Shown here piece by piece: positions 1 to 12,913 of a stretch of 64,000 nucleotides of DNA. The notes beneath the pieces are model-generated. The model ran no database searches and was not told the origin of the DNA. It saw nothing but the letters and a program-made list of their open reading frames with translations. Numbering within the stretch: position 1 is the first letter of the stretch; every line of letters starts with the position of its first letter. This DNA comes from Delphinapterus leucas (Eukaryota; Chordata; Mammalia; Artiodactyla; Monodontidae): the NCBI RefSeq assembly GCF_002288925.2, contig NW_022098069.1, positions 72,762,523 through 72,826,522 of the forward strand. The letters are read 5' to 3'. A program made the position numbers and the translations under genes.

Positions 1-2985
1 GGCTCTCTAACTCAAGTCTGTCTGACTTGTATATTTTATTTATTTAGTCTACCAAAGTCAGATAGGCCCAGGTTTAAATCCCAGAACTCTCACCAAAGCA
101 GCACTCAAATTATTTGGAAAGGCAATAAATTAACTGTAGATGAGAATGAGTATGGCCCGTTCAGAGACACTCTGAAAATACCTATGTGCTAGAGCAGAGG
201 CTTCTCATTGGAAAGTGCCTGCCTATTCTCTAACGTAGTTAGAGGTATGCTGGGAGAAGACCATACCAAATTGGATAAGTGCCAACTCTGGACTTAAATA
301 TAGCAATTATGTAATTGCCAGAAAGAGACAATTAACAAACTAAACTGCAAACTTCACTGGTGAAGAATTTCTGAAATTTCATTCACACGCTCTTGGGCCC
401 CTTCCTTTAATTCCATGCAGTGTCTGTCCATCTAGTAGCTATAGCATCCTCTGTAAAGCCACTGAATTGTCAAGGAAACAATAAAGCTATCACCATCAAG
501 TAAAAATGGCTGGTGCCCTGCCCTGAAGCCCTGCTAATTAGAACTGCATGTGCAGAGAATCTATATTTGTCCCAGTGGGTGACCACAGTGACCTTTCACA
601 TCTGTGGATGTGGTAATACGTCTTGGGTTGGGCCATACTGGAAAGTCTGAATGACGTCCCCCGCCAAGAACTGATTTATCTGATTCAGAATGTCAGCGTG
701 TCAATATAATCTCATATTCAGTGCATTTTTTTTACATTCTCTTCCTAAGGTTTTAGTAAGTTACCTGCAACGTATATATACACATATACCCTTTTCCAAT
801 GACCAGACTCAGCTTTTTGGCAGTATCTTCTGAAGAGAGGTCTGAGAGTAGAACAGGGCACTGATGTCAGATTCTATGTTCACTGCCAGGGACAGATAGA
901 AAAGTTTACATAGCACCTACACAGATGGTGGTTCAAACCAGTTATTACTCCCTCCCTTTCCAAACAGTTAAATGTATCCTATTTTCTACTTTTAATTTAC
1001 TGGGAGGTGTTGTTTATTTTACATATGAATGATATTATCAGGCAAAGAGACAAATCCTCATTAGTATAAACAGCTGTACTTTGTATTTCTCATTCTCAAA
1101 TCCAGCCATACCATCTTATCATAATAGCTATCGCCTGTACTGAGGAAAGTACCATTGGACATACCTATACCTCCCTTACCACACAGCAGCTTAATTCTAA
1201 TCTGGCTTAAACAACTATTTAAAATAAGTTAGGTTTTACTTTTTAGGAATCTAAATATTCCTCTCACCTAACAAATGAATCTCAGCTTTATCACTAAAGA
1301 TAAATATAAATATCTTTATCACTAAAGATAAAGATAAAAATGTCAAGATAAATTCATATATGGGAAGGAATGTTGGTGGCATTCTGAAAAAAGAGAGAGA
1401 AAAAATGGGTTTCCTCAGTCAACTGAGCACAATACAGGTATGTTTCAAAGCTACCATTTCAGGTTTGTGTGAATAAAACTTTATCTGTATGTCAGTCTCA
1501 TGCGGCTACAAAGGATAAAGACAAAAATGACTGTAAAGAGTCAACTGACCTAATGCTAGAAAAGGACGCAAAACAGCTCCAATCTATACTTGGGTGCCTT
1601 CATTTTCTTACTTAAATGGGAGAGGAAAGTGGATAAAAAGAATTTAGTTACATAAGGATATTATGAAAATAAATGCTTGAGGAATATTCCGCAGCATAAC
1701 TTTGAAGACGTGCCGAGAGCATTAATCCAAAGTAAAAAGGCAGAGACAACTGGCTGATTACCTAAATCTGTATTATGTTTCTAGGTTTGGTCACGCCTGT
1801 CAGTGGGGCTTGATACACTAGAATTAGGGCCCCAAAGCGGCCTGAACTATGAAAATGTCTCTATGGCACAACCTACAGTAATTTTGTGGCTTAAAGAAAA
1901 AATACACTCCAATTTTTTTAAAAAGCCACCATAACAGATTTTTAAAAATCTCTTGCCCATCTTAGAATCTCTCAGCAAAATTCGGGAAAAGAATTATCTA
2001 TATACAACAATGATAACAAGAATAAAAAAAATAAGAGTGTGAGTTTATACTTGTCTCTTGTGATGAAAAATATCAGATTCTGAAACAGCAGCAGCCATTC
2101 TATTCACAAGTAAGTGAAGCTTGCATATTGCAGTCACTACTACCACAGCTATCTGAGAGCATTTGGCAAGAGATATTCACTAGGATTTAATTCTAACGCT
2201 GGAAATCTCCCCTCATCAAAAAGAGTTCTTCCAAATCATGGATTGTCAGCCTGGGGTCTGTGAACAGGCTTCAGGGCAGAGCATAAAATTGTATGATAAA
2301 CTGTGCAAAGATATGGATTTTATGTAATTTCCTATGGAGAGAGTATGTAGATTTTATTATATTTGCAAAGGGCCTCATGAATTAAAAAAAAAAAAAAGTA
2401 AGAACAACTATTTTGGGTCCTGAACAAATGAAACCATATTATTTGTTCTAGTTTTCTGTTTTAAGGATCTCCCTTTACTAAGTCTAACAAGGCCACCTGA
2501 GATACATAAGACATTTGAACATTACCACTTAATCAGTCACTAATGACCAATGACTTTAACTTATAATAAACTATCCTCAATAGAGTACAATTCATGATAC
2601 TCCATTCTCCATACTCGGTCAGTGTTGGTTGTGACTACTGGCATCCACTGCAGTGATTACATCTCAGTAGTATTTGATTATGGTGGGTCATTCCACACTT
2701 TCCAGAATTCTCATTCATTTAGCATCTAACATACTGACTCCAAAATATTTTTCTAAAAACACGTATGTTCTTTCCTCTCTTACTGTCTTATTCTTCCTTT
2801 CAGATATAGGATAAACTCAAAAAACTCAAACAGCCTCTCATTGATATTTCTGGTGGAATTAATGAGCAGCAAATGAAAAATCTAGTTTTAGTACTACTAA
2901 TAATTGTTTGTCTTAACAGATCAACTTTCTTCTAAATTGTTCCACACGCTCTCTATTTTATTATTTCTTTTATTGTCAACATATA
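1..2985. other. single-copy AT-rich sequence, no gene seen
   Basis: No convincing ORF, exon or recognisable dispersed repeat is visible. It contains a poly-A run near 2381-2397 and a small GATA-motif cluster at 1287-1353 (separate entry). It is best read as intergenic or intronic DNA. Confidence 0.6.
1287..1353. promoter_or_regulatory. cluster of WGATAR motifs in a short duplication
   Basis: An 18-19 bp word (ctttatcactaaagataaa) occurs twice, near 1286-1304 and 1315-1333, separated by about 10 bp. Together with the following bases the interval holds about six WGATAR-type GATA-factor motifs (AGATAA or its complement TTATCA/TTATCT forms). This is seen directly. Function as an enhancer is only a possibility, because AT-rich DNA produces such words often. 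Confidence 0.25.
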
Positions 2986-2989
2986 ACAT

Positions 2990-3212
2990 AATGTTTAAGA
3001 TCTCAGGTTTTGTAGTTACTGGTTTTGAACCACAAATTTCCCACTTACCAGCTGTGTGACCTTGGAAAATTTTCTTAACCTCTCTGAGCCTTAGGTTTTT
3101 TCATCTGAAAACTGAGCCTAACAATATAGTACCTACATCATAGGTTCTTAGGAAGATTAAATAAGAAAATGGGTATAAAACACAAGGCGTGGTACATAGA
3201 AATGTTTAGTGT
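2990..3212 (+). mobile_element. MIR SINE, sense
   Basis: An ancient tRNA-derived SINE shared by all mammals. The conserved core is visible: 'cagctgtgtgaccttgg', then 'cttaacctctctgagcct', 'catctgaaaactgag' and a tail region with 'ggtacatag'. It is non-autonomous and long inactive. Confidence 0.85.
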
Positions 3213-4127
3213 TGGCTAAGCATTATATTTTAAGATAAATACTTCAAGTGTATCATAACTAAAGAAATGATTCACCTTCAGTAGAACAGATCTCATCAAG
3301 AAAGTCAAGCCCAAGAGATCAAAAGAATAGGCCAGCAAAACAACACAGTTCAAACAAGTAAGCAACAGGTGGCAGTCCTGGCACTCGAGTGGGGTGGATA
3401 GCAGATTACACAGACGGAGCTCCAGGACAGAAAAGGTGCAGAGCTCCACTTCAGAGAGAGGCAGCTTTAGGCAGTGGGGACCTCGCTTCATTAACTAGAA
3501 ATCAGGTTTGGCATCCATTCCGATCACTCTCAAGGATATTAATGGAATCTCAAGTAACTGATGTATCAGAGGGAGGGCTTTGTGTAGGAAAACAAAACAC
3601 AGCAACAGATTGTGTACCTAGAAGAATAACTTGATGTTAGTTGACTAGTTAGTGGTCTCATAAGAATCTCCTCGGTGAGGGCCAAAACTGGCACAGAAAT
3701 TCGAGATGAGGTTGGGCCCGCAGACAGGTATTAAGTAGTCCCAGCTGTGGGAGGTAGAAGTCAAGTAGATCATTATTTCATAAACATTTACAGTTGGATC
3801 CCCACTGCCAAATTAACAATAGCAAAATATCTACACCATTGCCTTAGGGATTTCTACTAGTCTCCCATCTCAAAATACTATCACTATCCTACCTGACCTC
3901 CATTAAAGAGCATACAGCTTAGAGCTGATTCTTGCTATCTACCCCTCTGGCCTTTATGTTTTTGGACTGTTTCTTGCTAACTAGATCCACTGACTTGGAA
4001 GTTGGATCACACTTCATCTTTGCACCAATCCCTCAGAGACTGCCCTCTTACTTTTTGGTCCTGACTCTCAAGACCTCAACTTGGCTAGAGGCCCAGATTC
4101 TAACTCATTTAGGAGGAGAGGGAAAAA
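3213..4127. other. no gene or repeat recognised
   Basis: Short overlapping open frames on both strands (3216-3491 minus, 3389-3634 plus, 3932-4195 plus) show no recognisable domain or composition of a real protein. No repeat family was recognised. Confidence 0.5.
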
Positions 4128-4205
4128 GGCATCCAGGAAAGGGCACTGGATTTGGAGGCAGAAAAACTGGACTTGAGTCCAAGCTGTGCCATTAAAGAGC
4201 AGTGT
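4128..4205 (+). mobile_element. partial MIR, sense (5' part)
   Basis: The segment 'gggcactggatttggaggcag ... acttgagtccaagctgtgcc' resembles the 5' part of a MIR (MIRb-like). It breaks off just before the antisense MIR that follows, so two MIR fragments lie head to head. Confidence 0.6.
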
Positions 4206-4214
4206 AGCTTTAGA

Positions 4215-4437
4215 AAACAACAGCTAACACTGATTGAGCTCTATTTTAATAAATAAACATTTAATCCTCACAAAACCCTGAAGTAAATTATATTATTATC
4301 TCCATTTTACAGTTAAGGAAACTGAGGTACAGAGAGGTTAAATACGTTGCCCAAGGTAACAAGTCTAGAACATCAGCAGAATTATTAATCTTGGGGAGTT
4401 CTGACTCCTAACCAATATGTCACATTGCTTCACCATC
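4215..4437 (-). mobile_element. MIR SINE, antisense
   Basis: Reverse-complement MIR core: 'atttaatcctcacaa', 'tctccattttacag', 'gaaactgaggtacagagagg', 'ttgcccaaggtaac'. It is well preserved across the SINE length. Confidence 0.9.
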
Positions 4438-5924
4438 ACTTAACTTCTTTCGGAGACAGAAACACTTATAAAGCCAACCTACGTGATGTGAAGGATTTTG
4501 TGAGCCTAAAGCACCATAAAGTATTAAAAGTGAAAAAGTGATGTGGATGTTGTGTGCTATGCAAATATAAATCACTGCTCTTTATTATCGTGTCCTCTTC
4601 ATCAGTTTTAACTTTTTCAGTTTTTTGTTTTGTTTTGTTTTGTTTCGTTTGCTATCCAGAAATCATTGTTCTTTAGTTTTCCTTTTTCTACCTTTAAAGA
4701 AATAGATTCTTTGCAATAAAAATTTACCTATTTTCCTCCAAGTCACTTGTTCTGGCACATTTACAGATTGTGACTGTGTTTGATTCTCCCTATACCTTTT
4801 GCTGATGGAGTATTCTTTCCTGACTCATAACTTTATGGTCGTTTGAAATAGTAATTTGTTATAATAGAACATCCCATACAACAACTCTGCTTTCTTCCAT
4901 GCTGTTAATTTTTCCAGGTTCCTCAAGTTTTCTTTTGATGCCTTAAGCCCTAGGTTAATCATTGTTATTACTGTATAAGCTGTCACACTTCTTCGACATT
5001 TCTCTGGCTGCACACTCCTATTTTCCAGCATTAGGTCTTCAGACTGCAACCCTCACTTCTTCACCTTTCTCATTCCTTTCTTCCCACTGACTAATATTTT
5101 TCTGTTTTTGAAACTCTTTTCACATCAGTGGATCATTCCATTCCCACCAGCTTTTAGAAGTAGACTAATAGAATTGAAAATTGCTACTCTAAAGAGATTC
5201 CCTAAAGGTGCTATTCCTGTTGAGATGAGTTTTATACAATTCGTGGGTTCTCAAAATTGCAAATTACCCAGTGGTGATTAATGGGCCCCAAAATGGAGTG
5301 ACTATACCCCTGGGTAAAAGCAATATCAGACATTACAGGTCCAAATGGTTTACAAGTGTCAGTGTTCTAAGGGAAATGGGATGTTTAGGGGCACAGACTT
5401 GGCTAACAGGCATAAATTATAACCACTGTTAGCAGAAGCCAAAAAGATGCCCAAAGATAGAACCATCTACTCTGTTCATACCTAACCAAAGTAAAAGAAC
5501 AAAGAACTGGCACTGGGTCAGTCTTCTTAACCTTCCCCCCAAAGAAGAGTACACCAAATACTCCTACTGCCCTAACCTCTACCTTCTGTTTTTAATATGA
5601 TTATGTTCCTCCCTTTCTGACATATTTAGGGCCTTTTTGTTGGCAGCTGCGATAGTTTTATGGTCCTTTTTTATGAATTTTAAGCATTCACTCCTTTTCT
5701 CCCTTTATTATCAGATGAAAATATCTATAAACAACTACATTCAACCTGTATTATGATCATTCTTTTCCCTTCTTTAAACTTTTCTTTTTCTGGTAGAGAA
5801 CTTCAGAGTACTCACAGAATGACAGGATAATATCCGCTCTGTCATTTAATTTTTCCTCTCCCCTCCCCATGAGAATGAGAAGGTTGTTACAGTGATTTGT
5901 TAGGGTCTTTTAAAAAATTAAATA
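4438..5924. other. single-copy sequence, no gene seen
   Basis: Nothing beyond a short (TTTTG)n stretch near 4617-4650 is recognised. The one minus-strand frame at 4825-5049 (74 codons) has no recognisable protein features. Confidence 0.5.
4617..4650. repeat. (TTTTG)n simple repeat
   Basis: Five or so tandem copies of ttttg with one substitution (ttttc). A short pentanucleotide microsatellite. Confidence 0.85.
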
Positions 5925-6263
5925 GGGACTTCCCTGGTGGCACAGTGGTTAAGAATCCACCTGCCAATGCAGGGGACATGGGTTAGATCCCTGGTCTGGG
6001 AAGATCCCACATGCCGCGGAGCAACTAAGCCCGTGTGCCACAACTACTGAGCCTGTGCTCTAGAGCCCGCGAGCCACAACTACTGAGCCCGTGTGCTGCA
6101 ACTACTGAAGCCCATGTGCCTAGAGCCTGTGCTCCGCAACAAGAGAAGCCACCGCAATGAGAACCCTGTGCACCACAACGAAGAGTAGCCCCCACTCGCC
6201 GCAACTAGAGAAAGCCCGCACACAGCAATGAAAACCCAATGCAGCCAAAAGTAAATTATTTTT
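5925..6263 (+). mobile_element. old CHR-type tRNA-derived SINE (long form)
   Basis: Starts 'gggacttccctggtggcaca' and carries the tRNA-derived head followed by a long body with repeated 'ccgcaacta'-type units, ending near 'gcagccaaaa'. This is the older, longer CHR form found across cetaceans, hippos and ruminants. A 9-bp duplication, aattaaata, flanks it at 5916-5924 and 6264-6272. It landed next to the A/T-rich tail of an antisense L1. Confidence 0.88.
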
Positions 6264-6269
6264 AATTAA

Positions 6270-7710
6270 ATAAACTTTTTATTAAAATATAACTGACATA
6301 AAACTACAGATGTTCAAAACTCATAAGTATAAATATCAGTGAATTATTACAATGTGAAAAGAATTTTCCCAGAACCTTAGAAGCCCCACCTCTACCCAAT
6401 TACACCTTGCCCTTCTCAAGGGACCCTGTCCTAACTTCTAATACCATAAATTAGCAGTGCCTGCTATTGAACTGCATATGGGTTCTTTAATATATTCTTT
6501 TGAGAATTGCTTCTTTCATTTACATTATGTTTTATCCATCTTGATACCTGTAGCAGTAGTTATTCACTTTTAAGGCTGTATTCTAGTCTACTGCATGAAT
6601 ATACTGCCATTTATTTATCCATTCTGGACATCTGGATTTTTTTCCCAAGTTTTTGCTATTATGAATACTGCTATGGAAAATCTTAACTTGTTTTTTGGTA
6701 TATACATATATATATGTGACCATAATTCCATTGGCTATATACCTAGCAGAAGAATTGCTAGGTCATAGAAATGTGTCTTTAATTTTAATACATGCTTCCG
6801 ATTTCCCAAAACACTGCACCAACAGCCATGGGAGTCCCAGTTGCTCTATATCCTCACCAATACTAGGTATTGTCAGTTTTATGTTTGTTTGTTTGCCACC
6901 TTGGTCGGTGCTAGAGGTATCTCATTACGGTTTTAACTTGAATTTCCCTGTTTCCTAAAGGAGTTGAACATATTTTCTTGTGCTCTTTGACCAACTGGAT
7001 ATCTTCTTTGTGAAGTCCCTGTTCAATATCTTGCCCATTGTTCTAATCAACCGTCTGGTTTTCATTATTGATTCATGATAGTTCTTCATATATTCTTCAT
7101 CAGTTATATGTATAACTAAATATCTTCTCCCACTCCGAGCTCACCTTTTTCACTTCTTATTGATATCTTTTAATGAATAGACATTATTAATTTGATGTAG
7201 TTCAATTTACCATTCTTTTATTTTATGGTTAGTGCGTTTGTGCCCTATTTAAGAAATTTTGCCTAATCTAAGGTCATGAATATATGTCCTATGTTGTCTT
7301 CTTGAAGCTTTATTGTTTTACCTGTTACTTTTAGATCAGCAATCAACCTGGAAGTGATTTTTTATATGATTTGCTGCACAGGTCAAGTTTGCTTTTTTTT
7401 CATATCGGTATTCAATTGACCCAAACATCACTTCATGAAGAACTGTCCTTTCCCCACCCCTTGGCAATGCCAGCTTTGTCGTGAACTAGTGTGGTCTGTT
7501 TCTGGTCTCTCTATTCTATTCCATTGGTTTATTAGTCTAACCTAGCACTATCCTGTAGAGTAAGACTGAGACGTTTTTGCTTTGCTTTGCTCTTTCTTAA
7601 CTCTTCTTAGCGCTTTGCGTTTCTATATAAATTTTGCCATCTAACCGTCAATATTTACCCAATTGTGGTAAAACTGATTACATTGATTCATAAGGTTTTT
7701 GTTTTTCAGC
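6270..7710 (-). mobile_element. ancient L1M fragment, antisense (3' UTR and ORF2 end)
   Basis: The reverse complement reads as the 3' part of an old L1. Recognisable landmarks are 'atttatttatccattctgga', 'attgctaggtcata', 'caccaacagc' and 'ttccattggttta', which are antisense L1 ORF2 3' sequence in the usual order. It is highly diverged and no coding frame survives. The 5' end is truncated around 7.7 kb. Confidence 0.8.
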
Positions 7711-8261
7711 AGGTAATCAGGCACATAATTTCTTCATGACATGTCTCAACAAAAGCTTTAACTTATACAAAACCAAATGCCCATCCAGCCCCTTTCTGTT
7801 GGACACAGCTCACAGAGCAACCACTTGTGCCTCTTTAGCTCACAGAGCACTGATTTGCATATCCCTCCCTGAGGGTTCCTGTGTTCTGCTCTCTCTGGTT
7901 GTCTCTAAAACAACCGGATCTTTAGAGAAATCAGGATTGGTGTTTGATGATTCTATTTTCCTCTCGTTTCTAATCCTCTCCGTTTTCCTTTCTAAAATTA
8001 TATTTAGTTAAAACTCCTAACTTCATTTTGTTGGTTATTTCACCTTTCTTCCATATGTCAATAAAAACAGCAGCCCAAAACTTGTTTACACAAAACTCAG
8101 AAGTCTTTCTGAACTCAAAAAGAACATGAGAGCCAGAATCATTTCTCTTCAACAACATGAGTGTGCTGCTCATTTCTTGAACTAAAATGCCTGCTGTTAA
8201 TTCACTTTTATCTTTAGCCTTTAACTGAAACTTCAGCATAAGTCCACATTCTTTCCAAGAG
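7711..8261. other. no gene or repeat recognised
   Basis: Open frames at 7736-8011 (plus) and 7970-8239 (minus), about 90 codons each, show no recognisable domain and look like chance frames. Confidence 0.5.
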
Positions 8262-8425
8262 AATGGGAGAAAAAGACAGACTTTGGAATCAAAACAACTG
8301 GGTTCAAATCCAGGTTTGACATTTAGTAGCTGTGCTTAGGGCAAACTGTTTGACGAGAAGACTGTATGTTATAATATATTTCAAACATCTAAAACAGGGT
8401 CTGGTGCTTAGGAGTTTCTTGTCAA
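8262..8425 (+). mobile_element. MIR fragment, sense
   Basis: Contains 'tttggaatcaaaacaactgg', 'gttcaaatccaggtttgac' and 'tagtagctgtg', followed by a diverged 3' half ending near 'acagggtctggtgctta'. Confidence 0.7.
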
Positions 8426-9839
8426 CTGCTGCCCTTTTGTCTTCTATTTCAGTAAAATTCTCTTTCTTAAAACATATTTTACAGAAACTATAATCTTTGT
8501 CCTTGGTGCTATGATTAACTTCCTGTCTTCATTCTTAATCCTACTATCCCTCTCACTTCTTTTCTACTGACACCCTATAAAATCTCATATACTGCTTTTA
8601 TTATTGCTTCTTCTTCCCTAATACACTTAAGCTCTAATTATACCTGCCTTTATCACTTGTTTATCAATTTTCCATAATTTTTTACCTTTGTTATTTCTGT
8701 TCATAATTTCTACTAATTTTTTGTAGTTGGGTATCTTTGTTAATTCTTACTTTGGCAGCATTCTTTGAAACCAGTGTCTTTAGGTCAGTCAACTCCCTCT
8801 GGGCATTGTAGCCTTCCTTGCTTGTCAGTCACCTCCAATACTGTCCTTTCTGGACTTCCCACTTGCACAAGCCACCTCTGCACATGCTTGTCACCTCCAC
8901 AACGCTGCAGCAACTTCACCACCTGCCACCTCACCCGCTGAAGCCAAATATGGACGTGTCACTCCATTTGAAGCTAATTTAGGGAGAATGTGTCTCTTCC
9001 TCTTTAGCATAACATCTCATCTGATACAACTCATTCAGTGCTCCATTAAACACGCATATCATAAACAGATTTTAGCAAAAACAGCTCCTTTCATTTTTGT
9101 TCTGCATCTGGGAATGTATCTCCGTAATAGGTACCAAGAGAAATATAAAATAACCATATCCCTCCAATGACTGGGCTGTGGTTGGGTCAGCTCATCTGGC
9201 TGACTTCATCCCTTAGGATGGGTTCTTTCCCCCCCAAAAAACCCTAAATTCCTCTTACAAAGAAGCACCTGGCAGGCAAATTCTAGCAGGTTCCCAGAGA
9301 ACCTCAGATATGTCTAAATTAGCCTCAATCAAGAATGAATAGGACTCCTATTGCACCGTCAAGTGTACAAAAATACCGCCCTTCTATACTGTATTTATAC
9401 ACACTGAGTCTAGGAATGTGACTTCTTGTTTTTCGTCCTAAAATACAGTTGGCTTCCCCTCCCACCACTACCCTTCTTATAATATATGGGGAAGGTGGCT
9501 TGATCTTTAATAATTTTTTTCCTTTCACATTTCATTTGGAGTCATATACATGTACTTATCTGATCTTCTCTCTTCACCAGAATATAAATCTTCCAACATG
9601 ATTGTATTTTTAAGACAGTCATATCGTGGTTTGAATAAAGAAAATTCCGACCCTGTAAGATTTTCCCCTCTTACTGACCAGCAAAAATAGCCACAAATCC
9701 AGGTCTTTCATGCACAATATATTTTCCTTTTGGTATTTAGTCTTATTCCTTGCACTAAGTTATACTCCCATGTCTCTTGCCTCAAATCCCTAAGGTCGCT
9801 TAAAGTTCTCTGTGCTCTTAAGGCATAGAATCACAGCAG
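8426..9839. other. single-copy sequence, no gene seen
   Basis: AT-rich, with only short frames (8988-9170 plus, 9325-9528 minus). The stretch near 9570-9610 weakly resembles an L2 tail but is too short to call. Confidence 0.45.
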
Positions 9840-9941
9840 GCTCAGATCAGATAGTACTACAAAGATCAGTAAGTTCAAAAGCTTCAGAAAACACATTAGG
9901 AAATTGAAACAAAACGTTTAAGAGACTTGCCCAAGGTCATA
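9840..9941 (-). mobile_element. MIR fragment, antisense, cut by a SINE
   Basis: 'gaaattgaaac ... cttgcccaaggtcatacagg' matches the antisense MIR core. A CHR SINE inserted at its end (9957-10168). Confidence 0.55.
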
Positions 9942-9946
9942 CAGGT

Positions 9947-9956
<10 letters not shown>

Positions 9957-9977
<21 letters not shown>

Positions 9978-10168
9978 AGGTACACGGGCCTCTCACTGTT
10001 GTGGCCTCTCCCGTTTCAGAGCACAGGCTCCGGACGCGCAGGCTCAGTGGCCATGGCTCACGGGCCTAGCCGCTCCGCAGCATGTGGGATCTTCCCGGAC
10101 CGGGGCACAAACCCGTGTCCCCTGCATTGGCAGGTGGACGCTCAACCACTGTGCCACCAGGGAAGCCC
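9957..10168 (-). mobile_element. CHR SINE (cetacean type), antisense
   Basis: Reads antisense: a poly-T run, then 'cgggcctctcactgttgtgg', ending 'ccaccagggaagccc'. The tRNA-derived promoter region (B-box-like ggttcg motif, here mutated) is near the right-hand end. A 15-bp duplication, caggtagattttttt, lies at 9942-9956 and 10169-10183, so both boundaries are secure. Two chance reading frames run through it. Confidence 0.95.
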
Positions 10169-10183
10169 CAGGTAGATTTTTTT

Positions 10184-11176
10184 GATGTGCAGGAAAAATA
10201 TTTTTTTAAAAAATTTGTCACTGTCATAGCAGAGTTATTTTTTTTTAATTTACATCCTAGAGTAGATTCCTCTTAATATCACTTGCTTTTACTCAGGACA
10301 TGGCTGAATCAAGGACATTTATAAGACAAATCTGCTATACCCAACGTAATACAAAGCATTACAAAGCCAAAGATTAAGGAGGCTTAAGGAACCTTGGGGG
10401 AAGATATAAATGTTTCATCCACTTGGCCTCATCCTATGTGGCTAGAATTCTAAGGCAGTTATGATGACAGTGGGTCTTATTGTCTTTCTTTTAGGCCAGG
10501 ACTGGGGATCTAGACTGATGTATGAAAGACTTAAATTTCCTCTCATCCACTCCCATCACTCAGAAGTAACAATGAAATCCACAATTTCTTATAATTCTCT
10601 TAATTATTTCACTATATGAACTGACACAGGAGAAACAGTTCCACTAAAAACTATTTAGAAATAACCATATTACTATTTTCCTACTTTATTCACGTGGTCA
10701 CAGATATATTTATAATAAGACTCGGTTGTTTTAATAATACTTCCTATTTGTTAAAACAATTTGTTAAATATATTCATTAAAGAAAGAGTAGCACTCATTC
10801 TTCTCCTTTAATTTATAGTTAGAAACTTAATCAAAGCCTGGTCATAGTGTCACCTTGGTGATTATAGTGATTTAACTGAGACAAGGACATGGACCCCAAA
10901 TTCACATGTTAATACCTCATTTCATTAGAACCAACTATTTTGATTTATCCATTTATCTCAAGCTTATTTATTTCTAACCAACCTACATTGTCAAGTATTA
11001 CATAAAAATTCTTGCTGATGAAAGGGATTTGTTCATCATTTTCGAACAAAGGACTTTGCTGAGTTTCTGAATCAAGAATCAGTGAATGGCATTTTTTACT
11101 TGATCCAGTTATTAAGTCACTGTTATATATGCTGTCAAATATCACCTACCCCACTCTTAGGTACTAGAGTATAAGC
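10184..11176. other. single-copy AT-rich sequence, no gene seen
   Basis: No gene, RNA or repeat recognised. The minus-strand frame at 10945-11145 is short and featureless. Confidence 0.5.
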
Positions 11177-11190
11177 ACTACTACTACTAT

Positions 11191-11231
<41 letters not shown>
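11177..11231. repeat. (TAC)n / (CTA)n microsatellite
   Basis: About 17-18 tandem triplets of act/cta, with a single 'att' interruption near the left end. The long uninterrupted right part would be expected to vary in length between individuals. Confidence 0.97.
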
Positions 11232-12913
11232 TATTCTGAGTGAGCCATAAAATGAAGATTGGGTCATTCTTCTCTAACATGGAAGAAAAAACATAAGAGT
11301 GAAGGAAAGAGCAGTGCTATGAATTCTGAAACTACATGAGCAATTTGTTCAAAGCCAAACCTCAAACAGACTGAAAAAGCTATAATTTTTAGTTAATTTT
11401 AACAGCATAAGAAAGGAAGCAAATATCTTTATCCATTTGGCACCACCACCTCCTTATTTTACATTGTACAGTTATAATTCTTGCCCTTGAATCATAAATC
11501 TCCAGAACAAGATATGGATTCATTTTAAAGGTCCTTTCTAATAATTCAAAGATTAAACACCTCAACTTCATGCAAGTGAACATAGTTCTCCAATTATCTC
11601 TTCTACAAGTTTAATTTCTTTGGAAAATTATTTAAAAGAGGAAATACCCACACAGCTAGGCTCACTTAATGCAACTGTAATTTTAGTTCAGAAAATGCAG
11701 CTTTGGGGAGGTGTGGCCAAGATGGCAGAGCAGGAAGACCCTGAGCACACCTCTTCCAACTGACACACCAAAATTACAACTATTTACAGAGGAATTATCT
11801 ACGAGAACAGCCTGATGACTAGCAGAAAAGATTTTTCACACCTAAAGATATAAAGAAGAAACCACAAAGAGATGGGTAGGAGGGGCTGAGACACAGTACA
11901 GGCAAGACTCGCATACCCAGGTACGCTATGCACAAAAAGGAAGATAATCACAATTGCAGAGTTTCTCCGCAAAAAGAGAGGGGTCTAAGCCCCACATTGG
12001 ACTCTGCATCCCCGGGGTCCTGAACTAGGAAGATGAGCCCCCAGAACATCTGGCTTTGAAAGACAGTGGAACTTGCATATGGAGAGCCAGAGGGTTGTAG
12101 GAAACACAGACTTCACTCTCAAAGGATGCATGCAAAATCTCACACACTCCAAGCACAGTGCAGAGTCAGTAGTTTGAAAGGAGCCTGGGTCAGATACACT
12201 TTCTGATCTTAGAGGGCCTCCTGAAGAGGCAACAAGCAACTGGGACTGCCTCAGGGGACACAGATGCTGACAGTAGCCATTTAGGGAAGCTCATTTTATC
12301 ATCAAGACATTGCGCTGGCAAATGACATTTTGGAGTCTTCCCACTAGCCTATCAGCACCTGCCCACCAGGGGCTCACCTGCCCACCACCAAGACCAGCAC
12401 CAGTCCAGGAACCCCTAAGTCATGAAGCCATCCATGCAGGTACCTGGCTCTGCCCACTAGAGGAACAGCACCAGCACTGCCCTCTCACCCCAGCCCTGCT
12501 GCCAGTTGCCCTGGAATCTGGTCCCACCCACCAGTGGGCTGAAACCAGACTCCAGACTCCCTGGCCCAGTAATCAACCATTCCACAGCCCAAACGCAACC
12601 ACCAGTGGGGAAGCACCAACCCCAGGCACCACAGCCAGTCACCTGAGGACCCAGCCCCACTCACCATCAGGCTGGCACCAATGGGGCCAGGGACAAGCCC
12701 TGCCTACTAGGACACCACAGTAGTTGGCTGCACCACAACAGAAGTGTCAATACAGGCCACATAGGAGGGACCCCTACAGCATTTAGCTCTGCTGAAAAGA
12801 AGAGAATGTGCTGCTGGGCTCCACAGGACATATCCTACATAGCCACTGCTCCAAGATCAGGAAACATGACTGACCTAGCTAATACATAGAATAAACACAG
12901 AGAATTAGGCAAA

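Noticed and set aside
5300..5480. possible dispersed repeat
   Set aside because: Some words looked familiar but no ordered match to a known family could be made.
12310..12723. 137-codon proline-rich open frame, plus strand
   Set aside because: It lies inside the 5' UTR of L1-A, has no recognisable domain, and its composition follows the C-rich UTR sequence.
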